51,654 bases of DNA from DASZFV01 sp036494575 (GCA_036494575.1 DASXOE010000052.1:1-51654), one strand, 5' to 3'. Positions 44,339-51,654 are shown, counted from the first letter of the stretch. The notes: generated by a model from the letters alone, not told the origin. Made by a program: numbers and translations.

Positions 44339-44396
44339 GTGAACTATCTGCCCTCGCTCCGCGCGGCAAAGCTGCGCTGCGCCTGTCCTTCCGCGC

Positions 44397-45200
44397 TCAG
44401 CGAAGGTGGACGACGTAGACGTAGACCCAGGCCGAGACGAAGAGCAGGGCGTCGATACGGTCGAGCATGCCGCCATGGCCGGGCAGGAGCTTGCCGGAGT
44501 CCTTGGCGCCCGCGGAGCGCTTGATCATCGATTCGACGAGATCGCCCACCGGGCCGAGCACCGCCGCCGGGCCCGCGATGAGGAGGCAATCGGCGATGGT
44601 CATCATGGGCGCGAGCGTGGCGTGCCCCGCGAGCAGGATGCCGAGGCCGGCCGCGAGGCCGCCCACGGCGCCCTCGACGGTCTTGGCGGGCGAGATGGCC
44701 GGATAGAGCTTGTGCCGGCCGAGGGCGCGGCCCGCGAAGTACGCCCCGGTGTCGTTCCCGAAGGTCACGGCGATGGCCGCGCAGACCCAGACGGCGCCAT
44801 GCGCGGCGTCGCGATGCAGGAGCGCGAGCGACGCGGGCAAGGCGCCGAGGTAGACGACGCCGAAGCCCGCGAGGCCGAGCCGCGCTCCCGCGGCGGTGAG
44901 GTCGCCGGGCTCGAGCAGCACGGCCGTCGACGCCGCCACGACGGCGGCGAGCACCCACACGAGCGCGAGCTCGGGCCGCAGATAGAGCGCTGCGGCGAGC
45001 CCCACGCCCACGACGACCACCGAGACGCGCAGACGCCGAGACGCGGCGGTCAGCGTCAGGTTCACGTACTCGGTGAGCGCGAGCGCGGCCACGACGAGCA
45101 CGAGGACGCCGAAACCCAGCGGCTCGCGCCACACGACGAGCGCGCCCACCAGCGGCAGCGCGACCACGGCCGTGAGCACGCGGAGCGCGAGGTTCGACAT
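44397..45200 (-). CDS. cdsA: Phosphatidate cytidylyltransferase
   Basis: A 267-residue polytopic membrane enzyme with about seven to eight hydrophobic spans. The C-terminal family signature is perfect: SMIKRSAGAKDSGKLLPGHG followed by GMLDRIDALLF, and GNDTGAYFAGRALGRHKLYP is also typical. It makes CDP-diacylglycerol from phosphatidic acid and CTP for phospholipid synthesis. Its start shares one base with the uppS stop (TAATG), the common uppS-cdsA pairing. Confidence 0.95.
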   Translation of the reverse strand: MSNLALRVLTAVVALPLVGALVVWREPLGFGVLVLVVAALALTEYVNLTLTAASRRLRVSVVVVGVGLAAALYLRPELALVWVLAAVVAASTAVLLEPGDLTAAGARLGLAGFGVVYLGALPASLALLHRDAAHGAVWVCAAIAVTFGNDTGAYFAGRALGRHKLYPAISPAKTVEGAVGGLAAGLGILLAGHATLAPMMTIADCLLIAGPAAVLGPVGDLVESMIKRSAGAKDSGKLLPGHGGMLDRIDALLFVSAWVYVYVVHLR

Positions 45201-45952
45201 TACCCGGCGCTGCGAATCTGTTCGCGCGTGCGGCCGAAGCGCCGCTCACGTCCGCGAAACGATTCGAGCGCGCCGTAGAGCTCGGCCTTGCCGAAGTCGG
45301 GCCAGTAGGTGTCGGTGAAATAGAGCTCGGCGTAGGCGGCCTCCCAGAGTAGGAAGTTCGACAGCCGCTCCTCGCCCGAGGTGCGAACGAGCAGGTCGAG
45401 CTGCGGCAGGCCGTTCGTCTGCAGCGCGCCCGACAAATGTTGCTCTGTGATGTCGCCGGGTTCGAGCACGCCGCGCGCCACCTCGCTCGCCAGCTTCTGC
45501 GCCGCCGCGACGAGCGACTCGCGCCCGCCATACGACAGCGCGAGCGTGAGCGTCATGGCGCGATTGCCCGCCGATTCGGCCATGAGCGCGTCGAGCGGCC
45601 CCTTGACGAAGTCGGGCAGGCGCTCGATGTCGCCGATGGCGACGAGCCGGATGTCGTTCTCCATGATCTCGTCGCGCTCGTCGACGACGTAGTCGCGCAG
45701 GAGCTGCATGAGCGTCGCGATCTCCTCGGGGGGACGCTCCCAGTTCTGAGCCGAGAAGGCGTAGAGCGTGATGGCCGGCAGGCCGATCTCGCGCGCGGCG
45801 CGCACGACCTCGCGCACGGCGACGGCGCCGCGGCGATGCCCCTCGACGCGCGGAAGCCCGCGGCGCTGCGCCCAGCGGCCGTTGCCGTCCATGATGATCG
45901 CGACGTGGCGAGGAAGCTGGGTGGGCGAGAATTTAGAGGAATCGACGAGCAT
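45200..45952 (-). CDS. uppS: Isoprenyl (undecaprenyl) diphosphate synthase
   Basis: About 250 residues. The cis-prenyltransferase motifs are complete: HVAIIMDGNGRWAQRRG (catalytic Asp), FSAQNWERP, LALSYGGRESLV and the C-terminal RTSGEERLSNFLLWEAAYAE. It condenses isopentenyl diphosphate into the C55 carrier for peptidoglycan and surface glycans. ATG 45952 is preferred because GGGAG lies eight bases upstream; ATG 45973 would add seven residues. Confidence 0.96.
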   Translation of the reverse strand: MLVDSSKFSPTQLPRHVAIIMDGNGRWAQRRGLPRVEGHRRGAVAVREVVRAAREIGLPAITLYAFSAQNWERPPEEIATLMQLLRDYVVDERDEIMENDIRLVAIGDIERLPDFVKGPLDALMAESAGNRAMTLTLALSYGGRESLVAAAQKLASEVARGVLEPGDITEQHLSGALQTNGLPQLDLLVRTSGEERLSNFLLWEAAYAELYFTDTYWPDFGKAELYGALESFRGRERRFGRTREQIRSAG

Positions 45953-46049
45953 CCGGCGGTCTCCCGGTACCATACCAAGGAAGCCTTGTCGATGGGTGGA
46001 GGTTCACTGCGTTTGTCCGGGGTGCGGGGATCGACTAACCTTTCGGAAC

Positions 46050-46472
46050 ATGAAGACCGTCGAGGACATCGAGTCCTATCTGATGCGGGCCGGCCTGCCC
46101 TACGAAGCGGTCCAGCCGGGCCTGTGGCTGGTCCAGCTCGGCGAGTACGGACGTCTCGCCGTGTCCATGGCGGGCCCCGTGCTCGCCTTTCGGATCAAGG
46201 TGCTCGACGTGCCCACGCAGGGCCGCGAAGAGCTCTTCCGCACCTTGCTCCAGCTCAACACGACGGAGATGGTGCACGGCGCCTTCGGAATCGAGGGCGA
46301 CGCGATCGTCCTCGTCGACGCCCTCGAGCTCGAGAACCTGGACTTCAACGAGTTCCAGTCCGTCCTCGACGACATGTCGATGGCCGTCACGAAGCACCAC
46401 CCCAACCTGACCCGTTTCCTCGACGTTCGCTCGACCTCCACCCCAGCCCCCCTCGCTCCGCGCGCCCGATAG
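46050..46472 (+). CDS. YbjN/CesT-like small protein
   Basis: A 140-residue acidic protein with the YbjN-type sequence: LMRAGLPYEAVQPGLWLV, LAFRIKVLDVPTQGREELFRTLLQLN and FGIEGDAIVLVDALELENLDFNEFQ. It resembles type III secretion chaperone-like folds (CesT/YbjN). A Thr/Pro/Ala-rich tail closes it. A TAACCT hexamer ends eight bases before the ATG and no ribosome-binding site is seen. pspA follows after 10 bp; YbjN-like and PspA genes often occur together, suggesting a shared envelope-stress role. Confidence 0.85.
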   Translation: MKTVEDIESYLMRAGLPYEAVQPGLWLVQLGEYGRLAVSMAGPVLAFRIKVLDVPTQGREELFRTLLQLNTTEMVHGAFGIEGDAIVLVDALELENLDFNEFQSVLDDMSMAVTKHHPNLTRFLDVRSTSTPAPLAPRAR

Positions 46473-46482
46473 GATCAACACC

Positions 46483-47253
46483 ATGGGAATTTTCTCGCGG
46501 CTCGGCACGCTCATCAAATCGAACCTGAACGATCTGATCTCGAAGGCGGAAGACCCGCAGAAGATGCTCAATCAGATCGTCGTCGAGATGCAGAACCAGC
46601 TCGTCGAGGCCAAGAAGCAGGTCGCTGTCTCGATCGCCGACGAGAAGCGGCTGAAGAAGAACTGGGACGAGCAGGTGGAGCTGTCGGCCGAATGGGAGCG
46701 CAAGGCCATGCTCGCCGTTCGCAGCGGCGACGACGCGCTCGCCAAGGAGGCGCTCGTCCGCAAGACCGAGCACGACAAGCAGCAGGTCGAGTTCGAAAAG
46801 CAGTGGCGCCTGCAGAAGGACGCCGTCGAGAAGCTGAAGGATCAGCTGCGCACGCTCAACGACAAGATCGAGGAGGCGAAGCGCAAGAAAAACATCCTCA
46901 TCGCGCGGCAGAAGCGCGCCGAGGCGCAGAAGGCCATCCAGGACACGATGCGCGGCCTCTCCGACAACAGCGCCTTCGACACCTTCGAGCGCATGACCCA
47001 GAAGGTCGACCAGATCGAGGCCGAGTCCGAGGCCTCGGTCGAGCTCGGCGGCGAGCTCGCGGGCGACACGCTGCAACAGAAGTTCAAGAAGCTCGAGGCG
47101 GCGCCGGGCGGCGGCTCGGACATGGCGCTCGCCGAGCTCAAGGCCAAGATGGGGCTCGGGCCCATGCCCGACGCTCGGCCCGCGCTGACGAGCGCCCCCG
47201 AAGGCGAGGCCGCGGCCGGCGAGACCGGCACGCGCGCCGACCAGAAACGCTAG
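46483..47253 (+). CDS. pspA: PspA/IM30 family protein
   Basis: A 256-residue ESCRT-III-like coiled-coil protein. The amphipathic N-terminus MGIFSRLGTLIKSNLNDLI and the segment AEDPQKMLNQIVVEMQNQL define the family, followed by long charged helices to ~residue 215 and an Ala/Gly-rich tail. PspA/Vipp1 proteins bind and stabilise the cytoplasmic membrane under stress. None of the classical pspF/B/C regulators is near. It is 10 bp downstream of the YbjN gene. Confidence 0.94.
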   Translation: MGIFSRLGTLIKSNLNDLISKAEDPQKMLNQIVVEMQNQLVEAKKQVAVSIADEKRLKKNWDEQVELSAEWERKAMLAVRSGDDALAKEALVRKTEHDKQQVEFEKQWRLQKDAVEKLKDQLRTLNDKIEEAKRKKNILIARQKRAEAQKAIQDTMRGLSDNSAFDTFERMTQKVDQIEAESEASVELGGELAGDTLQQKFKKLEAAPGGGSDMALAELKAKMGLGPMPDARPALTSAPEGEAAAGETGTRADQKR

Positions 47254-47280
47254 CGCGCGAAGCCAAAAGACGAGGGCGCC

Positions 47281-48483
47281 ATGGCCGGCACCGGAAGCGA
47301 CCTCTGGTTCCTCGCCGCGAAGCGCACGGCGTTCGGCGCCTTCGGCGGCGCGCTGCGGGACCTCAAGGCGACGGACCTCGGCGCGGCGGCGGCGACGGCG
47401 GCCCTCGCGCAGTCCGGCCTGCCGGCCGAGCTCATCGACCAAGTCGTGTTCGGCAACGTCCTGCAGACCACGCCCGAGGACGTCTACTGCGCGCGTCACA
47501 TCGGCCTGCGCGCCGGAGTGCCGGTGGAGCGGCCCGCGCTCACGGTGAACCGCCTCTGCGGCTCGGGCTTCCAGGCCATCGTGAGCGCCGCGCTCGAGAT
47601 CCGCCACGGCGAGGCGGAAGTCGCGCTCGTGGGCGGCACCGAGTCGATGAGCCAGGCGCCCCACGCAGTGCGGGGCGCGCGCTGGGGCTACCCCTTCGGC
47701 AAGGCGCCGCCCCTCGAGGATCTCCTGTGGACCGCGCTCACGGACACCTATGCGGGCTGTCCCATGGGCGTCACCGCCGAGAACCTGGCCGAAAAATTCG
47801 GTATCGATCGCGCGGCGTGCGACGCCTACGCGCTCGCGTCGCAGCAGCGCTGGGCCGCGGCGGTCGAGGCCGGGCGCTTCCGCGAGGAGATCGCGCCCCT
47901 CGAGATCAAGAAAGGCAAGGCGGGCACTCAGACATTCGATCGGGACGAGCACCCGCGCCCCGCGACGACGGCCGAGTCGCTCGCCAAGCTGCCGCCGGTG
48001 TTCAAGCCGAGCGGCGGCGTCGTCACGGCCGGCAACGCCTCGGGCATCGCCGACGGAGCGGCGGCGCTGATCGTCGCCTCGCGCGCCGCCGCCGAGCGCG
48101 CAAAGGCCGCCCCGATGGGGGCGCTCGTTTCGTGGGCCGTCGTGGGCGTCGAGCCGCGCCTCATGGGCATAGGTCCCGTGCCCGCCATCGCGAAGGCCCT
48201 CGCGCGCGCCAAGTTGCCGCTATCCGCGATGGACCTGATGGAGGTCAATGAGGCCTTCGCCCCGCAATACCTGGCCGTGGAACGCGAGGCCGGCCTCCCC
48301 CGCGAGATCACGAACGTCGACGGGGGCGCCATCGCGCTCGGCCACCCGTTGGGAGCATCCGGAGCGCGGCTCGTGACGCACCTGCTCTACGAGCTCCGTC
48401 GGAGGCGCGCCCGATTCGGGCTGGGGGCGGCGTGCATCGGCGGCGGTCAGGGGATTGCCGTCGTCGTAGAATCGCTGCTATAA
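47281..48483 (+). CDS. Thiolase (acetyl-CoA C-acetyltransferase type)
   Basis: A 400-residue thiolase with the full catalytic set: nucleophile C93 (NRLCGSGFQAI), H355 (GHPLGASGARL) and C385 (CIGGGQGIA). The thiolase signature NEAFAPQYLAVE precedes the His. It condenses two acetyl-CoA or cleaves 3-ketoacyl-CoA; the sequence does not separate biosynthetic from degradative roles with certainty. It follows pspA by 27 bp. Confidence 0.96.
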   Translation: MAGTGSDLWFLAAKRTAFGAFGGALRDLKATDLGAAAATAALAQSGLPAELIDQVVFGNVLQTTPEDVYCARHIGLRAGVPVERPALTVNRLCGSGFQAIVSAALEIRHGEAEVALVGGTESMSQAPHAVRGARWGYPFGKAPPLEDLLWTALTDTYAGCPMGVTAENLAEKFGIDRAACDAYALASQQRWAAAVEAGRFREEIAPLEIKKGKAGTQTFDRDEHPRPATTAESLAKLPPVFKPSGGVVTAGNASGIADGAAALIVASRAAAERAKAAPMGALVSWAVVGVEPRLMGIGPVPAIAKALARAKLPLSAMDLMEVNEAFAPQYLAVEREAGLPREITNVDGGAIALGHPLGASGARLVTHLLYELRRRRARFGLGAACIGGGQGIAVVVESLL

Positions 48484-48541
48484 GGCAAATTCGTCCTCGC
48501 TGCGCAGCGCAGCTTTCGCCATGTGAGGAAACCAAGGACCG

Positions 48542-48757
48542 ATGCCACAACACCAGAACCACACAACGGCCCGATTCAACGGTGTGAAGATCTTCTCGGC
48601 GACGATGGCGCAGGAGCGGGAGAACCTGGGCGAGAAAGTCACCGCCTGGATCCGTGAACACCCGACGTTTCAGATTGTCGACACCGTCGTGACCCAGTCG
48701 TCCGACGAAGCGTTCCACTGCCTCGCCATCACCGTCTTCTGGTGGGAAGACAAGTAA
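48542..48757 (+). CDS. Small protein of 71 residues, unknown function
   Basis: ATG 48542 is preceded by GAGGAAACCAAGGACCG. The protein has an N-terminal basic/His-containing stretch, then KIFSATMAQERENLGEKV, an amphipathic segment and QIVDTVVTQSSDEAFHCLAITVFWWED. The alternation suggests a small alpha/beta fold such as one strand-helix-strand unit. Similar short proteins occur in other Myxococcota. No function can be proposed. It is 58 bp after the thiolase gene. Confidence 0.72.
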   Translation: MPQHQNHTTARFNGVKIFSATMAQERENLGEKVTAWIREHPTFQIVDTVVTQSSDEAFHCLAITVFWWEDK

Positions 48758-48771
48758 CGCGTTGAACGCCA

Positions 48772-48789
48772 AGGGGGCCGGGGCCCCCT
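48772..48789. terminator. Palindromic hairpin between convergent genes
   Basis: AGGGGGCC (48772-48779) and GGCCCCCT (48782-48789) are perfect complements with only two bases between. It sits in the 39-bp gap between the 71-residue gene and the convergent FIST gene, so it could serve both strands. There is no U-tract. Confidence 0.5.
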
Positions 48790-48796
48790 GCGTGCG

Positions 48797-49981
48797 TCAC
48801 CCGGCCAGCAGCAACACGCCGGAGAACATGTGCATGCGCGAGCGGCCGCAGGCGGGGCCGATCTCGAAGCTGCTCTGCACGCCCACGACCGGTAGGTTGA
48901 CGAAGCGTCGGCGGATGAGCTCGGGATCGAGCCCTGGCTGGCCGTAGAGCGTGCTGCCGCGCTCGGCGCAGTTGAAGAACACGCCGAAGCGCGCCGGGTG
49001 ATCGCGGCGCGCCTCGGCCTGCTCGTCGACCATGGCCTTCATGTCGTCGCGGGCGCCGATGGCGTCGCGCACCGTGAAGCGGAGGGTCTGGCCGGCGCGC
49101 ACGGGCTCGGCGACGGCCAGCGCCGGGCGGTCCCCTTCGGCGATGGCGAGCTGACGGACGACGTAGTCCGAGCGGCCGTCGACGCCGAGCTCGCCGATGC
49201 CGGCCAGCAGGTGCGGCGTCATCCGCCGGAGCGCCGGGTTGCGCGGGTCCGAGATCGCGCGCTGGAGCGCCTCGACGGAGGGGCGACCGTCGAGCTCGAG
49301 GACGAGGTTGCCGTCGGCCGCCGTGATCGTGAGCGGCTCGCTGAGGGCCTGGCACCCCTGCGTCATGCCGATCGTGGGATGAAGGTCGCGCGGGAAGACG
49401 AGCGCCACGCAGGCGTCGGTGCGCGCGACGCCGTCGTAGAACACGCGGCAGCCCGCCTCGCCGCCCGAGACGCCCGCGCCCGTGACGAGGACCTCGGGCG
49501 CCGCCTCCGCCAGGCCCGCGAGGAAGTCGACGGCGTCGAGCTCTGCGGGATCGACGAGCAGCGCGACGGCGGCGCCGCTGTCGTCGCCGCCGACGGCGCG
49601 GCGCACCTCCCGGCCGAGGCGCGCTCCCGCTGCGCGCGCATCGGCGCGGATGCCGCCGATGAAGAGCGGCCGTGGCAAGCGCGGTCCGCCTTCGCCGTCA
49701 TCGCCGAGGACGAGCACGGCGACGGCGCGCCCGTCCTCGAGCTCGTCGTCGGCCGAGAGCACGCCCGTCGCCGAGCACCCGATGACCGAGGCGCGCGGGA
49801 TGGCGCGCGTGACGGCGGCCAGCACGCCGACGTACTCGTCGTGGTCGTGCCGCCCGCCCGCGAACACGAGCGCGAGATCGGCCGCCGTCGTTCCCGCGCC
49901 CACGAGGGCCCGGCGCGCCGCCTCGCCCGCGGCGATGGAACCATCGGCGTGGACGGACGCGCCGGCGCCGGCAGACAACAT
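48797..49981 (-). CDS. FIST domain protein
   Basis: A 394-residue protein with FIST_N (~1-195) and FIST_C (~205-385): DLALVFAGGRHDHDEYVGVLAAV, SVIGCSATGVLS, ALVFPRDLHPTIGMTQGCQAL and GVFFNCAERGSTLYGQPGLDPE are characteristic. FIST proteins are small-ligand sensors (amino-acid-like) usually linked to kinases or to GGDEF proteins; here it stands alone. AGAGGGAA precedes the ATG at 49981. An intrinsic terminator lies 36 bp upstream of its start. Confidence 0.92.
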   Translation of the reverse strand: MLSAGAGASVHADGSIAAGEAARRALVGAGTTAADLALVFAGGRHDHDEYVGVLAAVTRAIPRASVIGCSATGVLSADDELEDGRAVAVLVLGDDGEGGPRLPRPLFIGGIRADARAAGARLGREVRRAVGGDDSGAAVALLVDPAELDAVDFLAGLAEAAPEVLVTGAGVSGGEAGCRVFYDGVARTDACVALVFPRDLHPTIGMTQGCQALSEPLTITAADGNLVLELDGRPSVEALQRAISDPRNPALRRMTPHLLAGIGELGVDGRSDYVVRQLAIAEGDRPALAVAEPVRAGQTLRFTVRDAIGARDDMKAMVDEQAEARRDHPARFGVFFNCAERGSTLYGQPGLDPELIRRRFVNLPVVGVQSSFEIGPACGRSRMHMFSGVLLLAG

Positions 49982-50016
49982 GGTTCCCTCTTACCCCGGG
50001 CCAGAAAAAAGGGCGG

Positions 50017-50038
50017 AAAAAACGGCGGCACCCCGCCG
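50017..50038 (-). terminator. Intrinsic terminator between the AgmX-type lipoprotein and the FIST gene
   Basis: Read on the minus strand: CGGCGG, loop GGTG, CCGCCG, then TTTTTT. On the plus strand this is AAAAAA (50017-50022), CGGCGG (50023-50028), CACC, CCGCCG (50033-50038). It begins eight bases after the lipoprotein stop and ends ~36 bp before the FIST start. A second T-rich run follows at 50004-50009. Confidence 0.75.
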
Positions 50039-50045
50039 GCGGCGG

Positions 50046-50603
50046 TCAGCCGCCCACGAACACGAAGGGATAGCTCGAGGGAGGCGCGCCGTGGCGCGAC
50101 GGCGGAAAGACCCAGCGCGACACCTGCCCGTCGATGCAGCTCGCGAGCTGGGACCCGTCGAAGGCGGGCGCGTCGACGCTGAGCGCCTCGACGTGGCCGC
50201 TGCTGCCGATCTGGAAGCTCACGATGGCCTTGCCCGTGCGCATGTCTCCGTCGCGCGTCATGCGCTGATAGCAGGACTTCACGCCCGGCACGTACTGATG
50301 CACGAGCTTCTGCACGGCGTCAGCGTCGGGCCGATCCGGCAGCGGGCCGGAGCGCGCGCCGCCCTTGAGGCTCTCGGCCATGAGCGGCGCCATGGCGACG
50401 GCGCCCGACTGCGCGCCGAGCACGTTGTCCATGAGCGCCGCGCCCTGCCCGTCGGCGACGACGCGTATCGCCTCCGCGCCCTGCTGCGCGAGCACGTCCC
50501 ACCGCTTGTCGAACGGCGTCCCGCCACCCGCGCCGTCCGCGCCGCCGCGACTGCACGCGCCGAGCGCCACCAAACCCACGAGCATCCGCGTCGCGTATTT
50601 CAT
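50046..50603 (-). CDS. Lipoprotein with AgmX/PglI-type (TonB-like) C-terminal domain
   Basis: A 185-residue product. The signal peptide ends ALGAC (lipid-attached Cys17). A Gly-rich stretch leads to a helical region, and the C-terminal ~90 residues are the AgmX/PglI C-terminal domain: VKSCYQRMTRDGDMRTGKAIVSFQIGS, then CIDGQVSRWVFPPS. Related domains occur in TonB-like energy transducers and gliding-motility proteins of Myxococcus, though usually behind a membrane span and not a lipid anchor. A TAGCAT hexamer ends seven bases before the ATG and no ribosome-binding site is present. Confidence 0.82.
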   Translation of the reverse strand: MKYATRMLVGLVALGACSRGGADGAGGGTPFDKRWDVLAQQGAEAIRVVADGQGAALMDNVLGAQSGAVAMAPLMAESLKGGARSGPLPDRPDADAVQKLVHQYVPGVKSCYQRMTRDGDMRTGKAIVSFQIGSSGHVEALSVDAPAFDGSQLASCIDGQVSRWVFPPSRHGAPPSSYPFVFVGG

Positions 50604-50629
50604 GGCCCGGATGCTAGCACCGCTCCGAA

Positions 50630-51352
50630 TCAGGTGGGCCGAAACGGAGAGGCGCGATCGGCGTGCTGGACGCGGCGCAGAACGAAGACCCACATCGCCA
50701 GCGACAGGACGGTCACCGCCGTCCAAACGCGCGCGTCCAGGCGATGGTGCAACGCGTAGTTGTAGGCGCCGTGAAAAACGATCGGCACGAGCAAGCAGCA
50801 GACGCGATCGCGCCACAGCGCCGCGGGGTTCGTGCGATCGAACTTCGCGCGGCCCGCGTAGTAACCCATGGCGCCGCCGAAGAGCGCGTGCGCGGGCACG
50901 GCGAAGAGCGCGCGCTGCCAGACGACCGTGAAGCCGCGATCGAGCCCGGCCTGAGCCTGCGCGATGTAGAGCACGTTCTCGAGCGTCGCGAACCCGAGCG
51001 AGACGGCGACGCCGTAGACGACGCCGTCGAGCGGCTCGTCGAACTCGTCCCAGTGGTAGATCGCCGTGAAGAGCACGACCGCCTTGGCCGTCTCCTCGAC
51101 GACGCCGCCGAGCACGAACGATTCGAACAGGCGCGCGGCCTCGGTGCCGCTCGAAAGCCAGTCGGGCGAGATGAACCCGAGCGCCGTGAAGTCGAGCCCG
51201 CGCGCCGCCGCCATGGCGTAGAGGCCGAGCGCGAACGCCATGAGCACGCGGTGCATGGGCTCGCGCTGCCAGCGGTCGCGCAGATAGAAGAACGTCAGGA
51301 GGAAGAGCGACGGCGCTGCCCCGGCGACGATGGCGAGCGTCCACCCGTGCAT
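50630..51352 (-). CDS. PrsW-type intramembrane metalloprotease
   Basis: About 240 residues with seven to eight hydrophobic segments. The PrsW/CAAX-related signature is visible: VVEETAKAVVLF (EExxxK pair), GFATLENVLYIAQ and the His-containing PAHALFGGAMGYYAG. The ATG at 51352 gives a normal N-terminus; the long upstream frame into the tmRNA is unlikely. PrsW proteases cleave anti-sigma factors in Bacillus; the target here is unknown. It diverges from the tmRNA gene, whose promoter region it overlaps. Confidence 0.85.
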   Translation of the reverse strand: MHGWTLAIVAGAAPSLFLLTFFYLRDRWQREPMHRVLMAFALGLYAMAAARGLDFTALGFISPDWLSSGTEAARLFESFVLGGVVEETAKAVVLFTAIYHWDEFDEPLDGVVYGVAVSLGFATLENVLYIAQAQAGLDRGFTVVWQRALFAVPAHALFGGAMGYYAGRAKFDRTNPAALWRDRVCCLLVPIVFHGAYNYALHHRLDARVWTAVTVLSLAMWVFVLRRVQHADRASPFRPT

Positions 51353-51356
51353 CGGA

Positions 51357-51362
51357 TATACT
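51357..51362 (+). promoter_or_regulatory. Putative -10 element of the tmRNA gene
   Basis: TATACT at 51357-51362 matches the sigma70 -10 consensus at five of six positions and lies 22 bases before the mature tmRNA 5' end. Transcription would start near 51370 and the leader be removed by RNase P. No clear -35 is seen. Confidence 0.35.
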
Positions 51363-51365
51363 TTG

Positions 51366-51388
51366 CCCCAACCCGACTGGGTTCGGGG
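51366..51388 (+). other. Hairpin overlapping the tmRNA 5' end
   Basis: CCCC-AACCC (51366-51374) can pair with GGGTT-C-GGGG (51379-51388), with a single bulged C, so the leader could sequester the first bases of the mature RNA. Confidence 0.4.
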
Positions 51389-51654
51389 GCGAAACGGTTT
51401 CGACGGGGGATAGCAAAGTTCATGTTGCGTGCCGAGGCGCCCGAGGCCTCGTAAAAACGGGCAAAAAAAGAACAGCGAACGATAACTCGTTTGCTCTGGC
51501 CGCCTAAAAACCGGACCAGACCGCGATCCGGGGAGGTGCCTGTGGCCCCGGTGAGCGGACATCTCTCAGGCTAGCGACCGCGTAGCGCCTTTCGGCGCGG
51601 CTGCGAAACACAGGAAGGGCTAAGCATCGGGACGCCTCGCCGGTGGGCAAAGCC
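51385..51654 (+). ncRNA. ssrA: Transfer-messenger RNA (tmRNA), 3' end outside the window
   Basis: GGGGGCGAAACGGTTTCGACGGGG-like sequence from 51385 is the conserved tmRNA 5' tRNA-like start, and GCATGCCGAGG-like GCGTGCCGAGGCG follows at ~51427. The tag reading frame (51475-51507) encodes ANDNSFALAA before TAA, in the context expected for a resume codon after pseudoknot 1. Pseudoknot-like G/C stretches follow to the window end. tmRNA is normally ~350 nt, so the last ~80 nt including the 3' acceptor half are missing. Confidence 0.95.
51475..51507 (+). CDS. tmRNA proteolysis tag reading frame
   Basis: GCG AAC GAT AAC TCG TTT GCT CTG GCC GCC TAA encodes the ten-residue tag ANDNSFALAA. The first codon is inferred as the resume codon by analogy with other tags, which begin with Ala-Asn; the frame is also open upstream (KKRT). 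Confidence 0.85.
   Translation, partial: ANDNSFALAA

Larger units (their letters stand above)
43932..44396 (-). other. 465-bp gene-free, hairpin-rich stretch between cdsA and the RNase E/G gene
   Basis: No convincing gene lies here; short frames have no ribosome-binding site. It holds four hairpins (listed separately) and two copies of a CGAGTATCC-centred repeat (44227-44250 and 44318-44342). On the minus strand it follows cdsA and leads into the RNase E/G start. It could contain the cdsA terminator, an RNase E/G promoter with a long structured leader, or a small RNA. A weak TTGAAT/TACGAG promoter pair is visible on the minus strand between ~44025 and 44060. Confidence 0.6.

Overview
The window is GC-rich chromosomal DNA of a bacterium that most resembles a myxobacterium (Myxococcota, probably Polyangia). 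The evidence is the gene set: an Oar-like TonB-dependent receptor, a lipoprotein with DUF4215 Cys-rich repeats and a fibro-slime domain, an AgmX/PglI-type lipoprotein, PAS-hybrid histidine kinases without DNA-binding output domains, and many lipoproteins with Ala/Gly/Asp-rich linkers. No insertion sequence, prophage, CRISPR array, tRNA or rRNA gene was seen. The 3' end holds the first ~270 nt of the tmRNA gene (ssrA).

Layout. 1-5942: an energised outer-membrane uptake locus (end of an ExbB-like gene, two ExbD genes overlapping at GTGA and TAGTG, an Ig-like lipoprotein, a large TonB-dependent receptor) closed by a strong intrinsic terminator. 5997-8602: comM/yifB and recA. 8764-12025: a soluble PAS-PAS hybrid kinase, a YdeI/OmdA-type gene on the minus strand, and a 588-bp stretch without a recognisable gene. 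12026-18207: an RND efflux operon (pump, adaptor, TolC-like channel) whose adaptor has a long charged cytosolic tail. 18273-21459: two tiny proteins, a stand-alone CheB-like esterase, and a DHCR24/DIMINUTO-like FAD oxidoreductase ending in a 12-bp tandem repeat. 21469-23976: a divergent LysR / DoxX-pirin module with symmetric GCAAC/GTTGC boxes. 24026-27558: a Met/Gly-repeat lipoprotein, a small barrel-end-like protein, a second hybrid kinase and an NTF2-like protein.

27644-29351: serS and an HU/IHF gene. 29401-35501 (minus strand): a membrane protein, cysS, two GT4 glycosyltransferases and galE, apparently one operon. 35639-38650: lipoprotein, xseA, aroE. 38868-40799: the fibro-slime lipoprotein. 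40802-43931 (minus): an RNase E/G gene, a low-molecular-weight phosphatase and a fructosamine-kinase family gene. 43932-44396: a gene-free stretch with four hairpins, two sharing a repeated core. 44397-45952 (minus): uppS-cdsA. 46050-48757 (plus): YbjN, PspA, a thiolase and a small protein. 48797-51352 (minus): FIST protein, AgmX-type lipoprotein and PrsW-type protease, then the divergent tmRNA.

A theme across the window is that several genes lack a Shine-Dalgarno sequence and instead carry a TANNNT hexamer ending 7-8 nt before the start codon, a layout expected for leaderless mRNAs. All functional statements rest on motif recognition by eye; no database search was run.
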